Positions 7,289 to 12,623 of a DNA stretch of 12,623 nt are shown here, one piece after another. Position 1 is the first letter of the stretch. Every line of letters begins with the position of its first letter. Source of the DNA: Candidatus Fermentibacterota bacterium (GTDB lineage: Bacteria; JAFGKV01); the NCBI GenBank assembly GCA_030620115.1, contig JAUXFG010000112.1, positions 1-12,623 of the forward strand, written 5' to 3'. Both the position numbers and the translations under genes were made by a program. Under the pieces are notes generated by a model. It worked only from the letters and a program-made list of their open reading frames with translations. It did not search any database and was not told the DNA's origin.

Positions 7289-7781
7289 CGGCGTGTGATG
7301 AATCCGTCATGTGCGTTATCCTCCCTTGCAGAGAACAATCACCGTCTTAGGGTTCGCATTCCCTCATGGGAATGCCGGCAGCGGCACCTGGTGGTCCGCA
7401 GCGCTACGCTCCAAGCGTGCCACACAGCAAACGGTGACCACACCAAACGAAGCTCTGGGGGGAATGACCAATTAGTCAAGTCTGGCTGTTCACGCACCGA
7501 TTCGCTGCCAACGCAAAGGGTAACCCAATTAAAAGTGTCCACGGCGTGCTAAACGCTGTCATTCTGAGGGAGCGAAGCGACTGAAGAATCTGCAATTTCG
7601 TCCGATCGGATGCACTGAACTGATTAAGTTTCTGCGCAGGAACTTAATCAAATAACTGAACACCAAACAGAGGGCGTTGGATCGTTGTTTCGTTCTCAGG
7701 CACGGCATACCATGCCCACATCTTCACCAATCATCCCACTTCCTCAGCAGCTTATCAGCTCAGCAGCTCAATTCCCACTCC
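7289..7781. repeat. 490-base gene-free spacer made of palindromes and repeat fragments
   Basis: No convincing gene is present. From left to right it holds TTAGGGTTCGCA (7347-7358), matching one end of the dispersed element; a hairpin GCATTCCC-TCAT-GGGAATGC (7356-7375); a GC-rich stretch with GGTGGTCCGCAGCGCTACGC; the widely dispersed bacterial intergenic motif around ATTCTGAGGGAGCGAAGCGA (7561-7580); the 30-base palindrome at 7621-7650; GGCACGGCATACCATGCCC, a decayed version of the centre of repeat copy 2 (about 7700-7718); and a CAGCAGCT-rich stretch (7744-7768). It looks like a landing zone for mobile repeats. Confidence 0.6.
7621..7650. repeat. 30-base palindrome flanked by 7-base direct repeats
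   Basis: The left arm TGATTAAGTTTCTGC and right arm GCAGGAACTTAATCA pair over 15 positions with a single mismatch (T7631/G7640, a G-U pair in RNA). ACTGAAC occurs directly before it (7614-7620) and again 4 bases after it (7655-7661). The centre has no unpaired loop, so a protein site or cruciform is likelier than a terminator, and no T-run follows. Confidence 0.6.
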
Positions 7782-9833
7782 TCAGGGCAAGACTATACCG
7801 AAATCAAACTCGCCAAGCCGGTTGGATCTTCCCATCTCTAGCGGTGAGGAATCCACGGCAATGACCAAGTACACCCAGTTGGTGTCAGGATCACCGATTC
7901 CGTAGTCACTCGTCCAAGTGGCGGTCTCAGGAGGAAGCTCTTCCAACCTGTACTCATAGGGGGCGTCCAATCCTGGGTTGAACACCGGGTCTTCCGCACC
8001 ATAGACCCAGTATGCTGAGGCGCCCCAACAAGGAGTCCAGGACAGTATAAGATCCGTGCCGGAGAGGACGCCTGAGAGGAGGATATCATCCGTGTGAAGG
8101 CTCATCTTGCCAAATGCCGTCAGGCTGTCACCCGCATCATCCCACAGCGTAAGGCGAAGATCGTAGTCACCTTGATTCATTCCCGCGGTATTCCATACGG
8201 CGAGGGTATCGTTGTAGAATTCGGTTGTTGATTCCTCTATCAGTGTCCATGTGGAGCCGCTCTCTGGTGTCCAATACACCCCGTACCTGTCGAAACCAAT
8301 CGCACTGGAGGGCCCCGCATCGATCCACGCTGAACCGAATATGGCAATGGCATGGTCCACCAAGCCGATGAAGGGGCTATCAATAGCCGCTACCATTACC
8401 AGTGACGTATCAAGAGCCTCGGGTATGTAGTCAAAGTAGGAATTCACTGCCAGAAGATAAGAATGGCCATGGGCGAGATTCGTGGATTGATATGGCCAGA
8501 GCGGAACAACGGTGCTGTTCACCAATAGGAAGGTCGCTCTATCCCACGAACTCATAAACGCATAGCTAGCCCCATCGATGAATGAGAGGAACGCACTATC
8601 TTCCACACATAGAGTTACCGTAGCGCCATCGTGGATACAATTTGTTGCATAGGTCTCGGACCTATTCCTGCCGATCATCTCACCGAAAATGCACGCGTCA
8701 ATGTTGAACACCGTGGTTTCCATCGGATACCAGTTCCACCAGTAGACATAGGTATTTATGTACTCAACATGTCTGTCCTCAAGGGGAACTAAAAGATCCA
8801 GGTGCATTGCATAGTTAGCTATGTCGCTCACGTTGACGGTATCGGATCCGGGTATTCTCAGACACGAACCTCTTATTATTGAGTTGTTGATCGTGACCGA
8901 ACAGCCGGGAAATGTCTCCAGAGACCACCAGCATCGGCTGCAGGCATCGGCAAGGAATGTGTAGCCGATACCGTCCACGCCGGGCGCCGCGTCGGAGAAC
9001 TCGAAGCTCTCCACGTAATCCGGATCCGGAAACTGGAAGTCTATGACTGAACCATCCGGGGTTTGAAACCATGGCATCAACGTATCACATCTCGTGAAGT
9101 GCACGAAGCAGGAATCGCTCACCATGATGTCACCGACGTGACAGACGTCTTCGAGCAAGAGTGTTGCCCGATCGAAGACTTTCCTGAAGGTCCAATCGGG
9201 GAAAACGGTGTTCTTGGCTGTATAGACACTGTGATCATGCAGCTGGGCAAAGTGCATGACCCCGTTCGCATCAACTGTGGCGTCGGTGGCCTCAAATGTA
9301 GCGTTTTCTACAAGCCAGACATAGTACTGCCCCACATACGACTGGTTGAAATGCAGGTGCGCATGGTTTCGAAAGATGGCCTTTCCGGAATCCGCCGCGA
9401 CCAGGCTTCCAGACAGAGTGAGTCGCGCATTATCTACCAGAAGCACTCCTTGCCCGAAGATGACGATATCACCGTCTTGCACATGATCGGTCTCAATGCG
9501 CAAGGTGTCGGGGCCGGGGCCTATGTAGAGAGTATCCCTCTGATTGGGCGCAGCATCCGAGTTCCTGTCTCGTGGGGAGGTAACCCTGTACGTGGGGACC
9601 GCTCTGCTTTCAAGTGTCTCCCTGCTGTATCCCTCCATCGGCAATCCCCTTGGAGCGGAGCGGCTTTGATGGCCAAGAATCCCCCCCTTCGCCCTTGTCG
9701 CAAGACAAACCTTATCAACCTTGTCCTGGGGAAATGCGATCGCGCCAAAGGCGACGCTCCATGGATCCCATAGCAACACACCCATAATCATCGCTACAAA
9801 AAGCCTAATCTTTCCCCTTGATGATTGTCGCAT
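7782..9833 (-). CDS. Large exported beta-helix-like protein with C-terminal FN3-like domain
   Basis: This is a 683-residue protein. Its ATG has GAGGT 7 bases upstream. Residues 1-30 form a signal peptide (IRLFVAMIMGVLLW ending SVAFG). Residues 100-520 consist of many short strand-turn repeats rich in Asn, Asp, Ser, Thr and aromatic residues, with recurrent patterns such as LLVDNARLTLSG, VWLVENATFEATDATV, VTINNSIIRGS and VTLCVEDSAFLSFIDG. These are typical of right-handed parallel beta-helix proteins (pectate-lyase or adhesin type). Residues 580-683 form an FN3-like domain (LILSWTPCWGASAYWVY, YLVIAVDSS, SNRLGEFDF). No catalytic residues are identifiable and no sorting domain with YPNPF is present, so it is a surface or periplasmic protein of unknown role. 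It follows the TPR gene after a strong hairpin. Confidence 0.8.
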   Translation of the reverse strand: MRQSSRGKIRLFVAMIMGVLLWDPWSVAFGAIAFPQDKVDKVCLATRAKGGILGHQSRSAPRGLPMEGYSRETLESRAVPTYRVTSPRDRNSDAAPNQRDTLYIGPGPDTLRIETDHVQDGDIVIFGQGVLLVDNARLTLSGSLVAADSGKAIFRNHAHLHFNQSYVGQYYVWLVENATFEATDATVDANGVMHFAQLHDHSVYTAKNTVFPDWTFRKVFDRATLLLEDVCHVGDIMVSDSCFVHFTRCDTLMPWFQTPDGSVIDFQFPDPDYVESFEFSDAAPGVDGIGYTFLADACSRCWWSLETFPGCSVTINNSIIRGSCLRIPGSDTVNVSDIANYAMHLDLLVPLEDRHVEYINTYVYWWNWYPMETTVFNIDACIFGEMIGRNRSETYATNCIHDGATVTLCVEDSAFLSFIDGASYAFMSSWDRATFLLVNSTVVPLWPYQSTNLAHGHSYLLAVNSYFDYIPEALDTSLVMVAAIDSPFIGLVDHAIAIFGSAWIDAGPSSAIGFDRYGVYWTPESGSTWTLIEESTTEFYNDTLAVWNTAGMNQGDYDLRLTLWDDAGDSLTAFGKMSLHTDDILLSGVLSGTDLILSWTPCWGASAYWVYGAEDPVFNPGLDAPYEYRLEELPPETATWTSDYGIGDPDTNWVYLVIAVDSSPLEMGRSNRLGEFDFGIVLP

Positions 9834-9885
9834 TTCTGTTACCTCATTCCGCTTTTTCCCATCCGTTTGCCGGTCTTCGCAAATG

Positions 9886-9934
9886 GGGATTGGGGTTAGC
9901 CCCGCACTTCTGTGTGAGGCCCCGCCCCAATCCC
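9886..9934 (-). terminator. Strong stem-loop between the TPR and beta-helix genes
   Basis: GGGATTGGGG (9886-9895) pairs perfectly with CCCCAATCCC (9925-9934). An inner GGGGTTAGCCCC (9892-9903) can form a competing hairpin. On the minus strand it lies 13 bases after the TPR stop and about 50 bases before the beta-helix ATG. No clear T-run follows, so it could be an attenuator or mRNA-processing stem rather than a standard terminator. Confidence 0.4.
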
Positions 9935-9946
9935 GGGGTGGAAGCG

Positions 9947-10369
9947 CTACTTTGCGTTCTCCCGAATGAGTTCTCGGAGCATCCTGATCGCCTCGGTGGA
10001 CTTGCCGGATTTCTTGAGCATGTCCGCCAATTGGAGCCTGATCAGATTCCGGACTGGTTTGCTGCCTGTCTCCTTAAGAATCTCCTGGAACACTTCCACT
10101 ACCTCGTCCTTACGACCAGCATCCTCGTAGAGGTCCTTGAGCTGGAAGATCGCGAATCCCGCTGTGCGCGTATCGTCTGCCGCAATATCCTGCATCTGCC
10201 CGGTCAGGGTCACATACTTCTCCATGATATTGAGGAAGCCTATTACTCCTTCTACGTCTGCAGCGGACTTGTCGGCAGCCAGAGCAGTGCTCCATCCAAG
10301 AGAAATAATGGCGGCTATCAGCACGATAAGAAGCGCGGCTCCGGGCATAGATCGATGTTGGTGCTTCAT
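9947..10369 (-). CDS. Small exported TPR-repeat protein
   Basis: This is a 140-residue protein. The ATG at 10369 is chosen because AGGAG lies 7 bases upstream and the signal peptide follows at once (GAALLIVLIAAIISLGW, cleavage probably after ALA near residue 31). An upstream in-frame ATG (10402) would add 11 residues that derive partly from repeat copy 2. The mature part is all-helical, with two tetratricopeptide-like units: AGFAIFQLKDLYEDAGRKDEVVEVFQEIL and NLIRLQLADMLKKSGKSTEAIRMLRELI (second half of the protein; given in parts because of length). Such domains hold protein partners in the periplasm. Partner unknown. It lies two genes downstream of the sigma factor, separated from the anti-sigma gene by repeat copy 2. 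Confidence 0.75.
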   Translation of the reverse strand: MKHQHRSMPGAALLIVLIAAIISLGWSTALAADKSAADVEGVIGFLNIMEKYVTLTGQMQDIAADDTRTAGFAIFQLKDLYEDAGRKDEVVEVFQEILKETGSKPVRNLIRLQLADMLKKSGKSTEAIRMLRELIRENAK

Positions 10370-10394
10370 GATAAAGCTCCTTTCTTGTGGAAGG

Positions 10395-10559
10395 GGTCGC
10401 ACAGGAATAATTTCACATTTGACATCCCATCTTCATCCCGCGCAGTACGCGGAACTACGTCTCCGGTGGGCACGGCATGCCGTGCCCCTACATGGGGAGA
10501 CCAATTCTGCGGCAAATCTGTGCGCCATAACTGCGAACCTATCCCTGTGCGAACCCTAA
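10395..10559 (-). repeat. MITE/REP-like dispersed element, copy 2
   Basis: This 165 bp copy is inverted relative to 6628-6817. Its outer ends read GGTCGCACAGGAATAATTTC (from 10395) and GGTTCGCAGTTATGGCGCAC (reverse strand, from about 10538), which are imperfect inverted repeats, followed outward by TTAGGGTTCGCA. The centre is the perfect 20-base palindrome GGGCACGGCATGCCGTGCCC (10468-10487), different from the centre of copy 1. It fills the gap between the anti-sigma gene, whose last codons and stop lie inside it, and the TPR gene, whose ATG is 26 bases further on. Confidence 0.75.
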
Positions 10560-11066
10560 ACGACTTGGGCATGTCGGCATCGAGAAATCGATCGAAGGAA
10601 TCTCGCAACTTGGTGGCATACTGATGCTGAGGGCCGATCCCAATGAATCCATGGGGGACAACCCCCAAGGATTCACCAAGTTGGAGATCCCTCTTGCTCT
10701 CAGTATGTCGTATTCTCCGGACTGTTGAGGAAAATGTCGTCCTTGCCCCATCCAGAGCAGAAAAAAGGCCACACACGCCGCTGCGGGGAGAACCCAGGCG
10801 AGTCTCCACCACGTTCTCCGTTGAGGAAGCTCCTCGAGCCGGGTTTGGATCTGGGCAAAGGCATTTTCTGGATACCGTGTCTCGCGATACCGTTGCCCTG
10901 CGGCGTTCAGCGTTGCCTGGAGGTCGCGTAGTTGGCTCACGGCAGCCGCGCATTCAGAACACTGCTCCAGGTGCCGTTCGACCCCGGCCTTCTCTGCGGA
11001 AGGAAGATCTCCGGTCACATAGCGCTCCAGGGTGAAGGGCTGGAGGTGATTCTCTGGTTTGCTCAT
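10539..11066 (-). CDS. Membrane-bound zinc-finger anti-sigma factor
   Basis: This is a 175-residue protein encoded directly after the ECF sigma factor, with a 4-base ATGA overlap (11063-11066), so the two are translationally coupled. The N-terminus is a zf-HC2/ZAS anti-sigma domain: LERYVTGDLPSAEKAGVERH, then H32-x3-C36-x2-C39 (HLEQCSEC). Residues 86-106 form one transmembrane helix (LAWVLPAAACVAFFLLWM), leaving about 65 residues outside as a possible sensor tail. Such proteins hold their partner sigma at the membrane until a signal releases it. The last 7 residues and the TAG lie in repeat copy 2. An alternative frame over the tail (GESLGVVPHGF, KLRDSFDRFLDADMP) also looks protein-like, so the original C-terminus may have been lost or frameshifted. 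Confidence 0.85.
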   Translation of the reverse strand: MSKPENHLQPFTLERYVTGDLPSAEKAGVERHLEQCSECAAAVSQLRDLQATLNAAGQRYRETRYPENAFAQIQTRLEELPQRRTWWRLAWVLPAAACVAFFLLWMGQGRHFPQQSGEYDILRARGISNLVNPWGLSPMDSLGSALSISMPPSCEIPSIDFSMPTCPSRLGFAQG

Positions 11067-11644
11067 GGAGCTACCCCTCTTCTTTGAGATGACAGGGCGA
11101 CATCTTTCGGATCGATTGCTAACCAGGCCTTGCGCAAGTTCCCGAGAGCCTTATGGTAGTTGCTCTTGACCGTTCCGATGGGTATGCCTAACACCACTGC
11201 CACCTCTTTCAACTGCAGTCCCTCGAAGATGTGAAGCCAGACCACTTGCTCCTGGCGGGGAGGTAGTTCACGTACAAGTCGTTGTACGCGACAGTAGTCC
11301 TCCTCCTCGCTTTCGCGGCAATGCTCGGACATGGGAATCGGATCCTTATCGAAATCCCATGAACAGAGGGGATCTCGCCGCCTCCTGCGATGGAGCTCAT
11401 GGCACACATTGCGGGTTGTCCGATAGAGCCATGTGAACAGCTTTCCTCGTCCCCTCGACCAGTGTCTCAGCTTTGTCCAAGCCCGCAGGAAGACCTCCTG
11501 AACCGCTTCTCCGGCGGTCTCTCTGTCGCCCAACTGCCTCAGCGCCAGCCGGTAGACCACATCCTGGTACCGAAGAACCAGGGCTTCGAATGCCTTTTCG
11601 TTCCCCGCCCGGATCTGTCGGAGTAGCTCCTGGTCTGAATTCAT
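11063..11644 (-). CDS. ECF-type RNA polymerase sigma factor
   Basis: This is a 193-residue sigma-70-family protein of the extracytoplasmic-function class. The ATG at 11644 (MNSDQELLRQIRAGNEKAFE) has AGGG 7 bases upstream and matches the usual family start. An ATG further upstream (11713) would add 23 unrelated residues. Region 2 spans about 15-92 (ALVLRYQDVVYRLALRQLGD, AVQEVFLRAWTKL, LFTWLYRTTRNVCHELHRRR), which binds core polymerase and the -10 element. Region 4 spans about 122-175 (LPPRQEQVVWLHIFEGL, LKEVAVVLGIPIGTVKSNYH), the -35-binding helix-turn-helix. Region 3 is absent, as expected. The coupled downstream gene is its anti-sigma factor. Targets are not known; the exported proteins further along the same strand are candidates. 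No clear autoregulatory promoter was found upstream. Confidence 0.93.
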   Translation of the reverse strand: MNSDQELLRQIRAGNEKAFEALVLRYQDVVYRLALRQLGDRETAGEAVQEVFLRAWTKLRHWSRGRGKLFTWLYRTTRNVCHELHRRRRRDPLCSWDFDKDPIPMSEHCRESEEEDYCRVQRLVRELPPRQEQVVWLHIFEGLQLKEVAVVLGIPIGTVKSNYHKALGNLRKAWLAIDPKDVALSSQRRGVAP

Positions 11645-11713
11645 CACCAAGCCCTTTGTACCGTTTCTTCCTTCAATCACCCTACTCATGACAAAACCCC
11701 AAGAAAAGTTCAC

Positions 11714-11970
11714 TCGAGGAAAATCACACCTGTCCCGTACTTATCTCCAACACCGTTCAGTGGGGCAGGCGTCACTGCCTGCCATTCCTGACCTTCCAAA
11801 GCGCTCCAACTCAGCAAGAAACAGATCAGCTCGCACATTCCACAAATCGCATGCTCCAGAGGGTTGCAACGGCCGCCGTGGGCTCGGAGCCTCGCATGTG
11901 CAACAAGATCCGACAAAACCACGAAGGGCGTAGGCGCAACGAACTCGACTCATAAAATATCCTGACTTAT
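11714..11970. repeat. Repeat-like spacer between sigma factor and queE remnant
   Basis: No convincing gene is present. It contains the inverted repeat GGCAGGC-GTCACT-GCCTGCC (11764-11783) followed by CATTCCTGACCTTCC, and a stretch around 11840-11935 that reads through as low-quality Cys/Arg-rich frames on both strands. Motifs of the form GTGGGGCAGGCRTCACTGCCTGCC are, from general knowledge, widely dispersed in genomes rich in such repeats. The sigma-factor promoter should lie here; TTGGAG and TGTGAT separated by 16 bases (about 11721-11748, minus strand) is the best but weak candidate. Confidence 0.45.
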
Positions 11971-12255
11971 TTGTGCAGGCGCACAAGACAATATCCGGGC
12001 TATGGTGTCGCGTCTCGTCATGCTGTTGACCTGGAAAGATCTGGCTGGTTTCTCAACCAGGTTTCGCGCGTGATTCATGATGCACAAGAGGGAGAACCCG
12101 AGCATTTCGAGGGCCTTGACTTCAAGTACTTCTCCCTGCAACCCATGGACGGTCCCGATCGAGAAACGAACACCCGACTATCGACCAAGTACTGCCTACA
12201 ACATCCGAAATGGAGGCTCAGCCTGCAGACACACAAACTTCTCGGCATTCCTTGA
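11971..12255 (+). pseudogene. queE: C-terminal remnant of queE (7-carboxy-7-deazaguanine synthase)
   Basis: The last 65 or so codons encode a clear QueE C-terminus: YFSLQPMDGPDRETNT, LSTKYCLQHPKWRLSLQTHK and LLGIP before the TGA. The family's radical-SAM core (CxxxCxxC cluster, S-adenosylmethionine and substrate residues) is wholly absent. The frame's first 25-40 codons do not resemble QueE, and a full gene is about 210-250 codons. QueE converts 6-carboxytetrahydropterin to 7-carboxy-7-deazaguanine on the way to preQ0/queuosine. This fragment cannot be active. It lies on the plus strand, unlike the other genes, directly before the queD remnant, as expected for a former queE-queD pair. Confidence 0.8.
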
Positions 12256-12288
12256 GCCGATAAACTGTTGAGCTGATAGGCTATTGCT

Positions 12289-12519
12289 GGCCATTCCTTC
12301 CGCGTCACTATCTCTGTTGCAGGCCCGGTGGCCGAAGAGACCGGCTGGGTTCAGCACTTTGCGGAGATCAAAGAGGCATTTGAACCTCTCCATGAGCAAC
12401 TCGACCACTGTTACCTCAACGATATCGAGGGGCTCTCGAATCCGACCAGCGAAAATATCGCACGCTGGCTCTGGCAACGGTTGAAGCCATCACTTCCAAT
12501 GCTGACCAGAACTCACTAA
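12289..12519 (+). pseudogene. queD: Internal remnant of queD (6-carboxy-5,6,7,8-tetrahydropterin synthase)
   Basis: The open 76 codons encode the middle of QueD: GHSFRVTISVAGPV, ETGWVQHFAEIKEAF, LHEQLDHCYLND and NPTSENIARWLWQRLKP. The first 25-30 residues, including the first zinc histidine, the catalytic Cys and the first His of the HGH motif, are missing, and a TAG lies in frame shortly upstream (12277-12279). The end is lost after LPMLTRTH, before the conserved ETxTS segment with the catalytic Glu. The normally conserved Asp of the DF motif is His (QHF). The protein is therefore inactive. It starts 33 bases after the queE remnant in the same direction, so a block containing the queE end and queD start has probably suffered deletions. 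Confidence 0.82.
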
Positions 12520-12623
12520 AATGGCGGTTTTTCGGGGGAAACAAGCGCAAGCTTAATTCCGGACTTGTTGCCGAGTTTGAGAATGAGACGTCTCCCGGAG
12601 CCATCCGGCATGAGGGGATTTAC

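Noticed and set aside
7559-7593. ATTCTGAGGGAGCGAAGCGA-type motif considered as a regulatory site
   Set aside because: From general knowledge this motif is a common intergenic repeat across unrelated bacteria, so it is treated as repeat material rather than a local control site.
9063-9773. 236-codon plus-strand ORF
   Set aside because: Antisense to the 683-residue exported protein, with no recognisable domain or good start site.
9818-10624. 268-codon plus-strand ORF
   Set aside because: Runs through the antisense of the TPR gene, a hairpin and repeat copy 2; it cannot be one real gene.
10366-10953. 195-codon minus-strand ORF
   Set aside because: Its first half is an off-frame shadow of the anti-sigma gene and its end is repeat copy 2. 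Only the middle part looks protein-like and is reported as a finding.
11710-11986. Cys/Arg-rich minus-strand ORFs of 70 and 81 codons upstream of the sigma gene
   Set aside because: They translate a repeat-like spacer with an inverted repeat; both frames look equally random.
1-12623. CRISPR array, tRNA/rRNA genes, transposase, toxin-antitoxin or defence operon
   Set aside because: Looked for on both strands; no regularly spaced direct repeats, no cloverleaf or rRNA signature and no matching protein motifs were seen.

Overview
The window looks like a contig piece from an uncultured bacterium of the FCB superphylum or a neighbouring candidate phylum. The main reason is a large exported protein ending in a type IX-secretion-style C-terminal sorting domain (a YPNPF motif followed by a GTRKIILLK end). 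Supporting signs are several other signal-peptide proteins, FN3-like ends of the SNRLGEFDF type, moderate GC content and repeat-filled spacers. The taxon cannot be fixed from the sequence alone. No tRNA, rRNA, CRISPR array or transposase gene was recognised.

Layout from right to left, because almost every gene is on the minus strand. An ECF sigma factor and its zinc-finger anti-sigma factor overlap by 4 bases (about 11644 to 10539). Next come a small exported TPR protein (10369-9947), a 683-residue exported beta-helix-like protein (9833-7782), a gene-free spacer full of palindromes and repeats (7289-7781), a short anchored Ig-like protein (7288-6788), and a MAM/Ig/sorting-domain protein split by one frameshift (6599-4181). 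Three tiny putative membrane ORFs (4120-3543) precede parB (3371-2586). After a 370-base spacer with a 20-base palindrome come an exported beta-propeller-like protein (2215-1016) and an M23-type peptidase domain protein that runs off the left edge (1005-1).

The right end (about 11971-12519) is different. On the plus strand it holds the decayed remains of two neighbouring preQ0/queuosine genes, queE (C-terminal part only) and queD (missing both ends). The spacer before them (11714-11970) is repeat-like.

Working together: the sigma/anti-sigma pair is a plausible membrane-signalled regulator of the co-directional exported proteins, but this is inferred from order only. ParB has no parA beside it here and no visible ParA-interaction N-terminus. 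The most notable non-coding feature is a roughly 165-190 bp MITE/REP-like element. It is present twice in opposite orientations. Each copy fills the gap between two co-directional genes, supplies the stop codon of the upstream gene, and carries a different palindromic centre. I see no clear new defence or metabolic system. The best leads are this element, the queE/queD relic, the small-ORF cluster upstream of parB, and the palindromes at 2351-2370 and 7621-7650.
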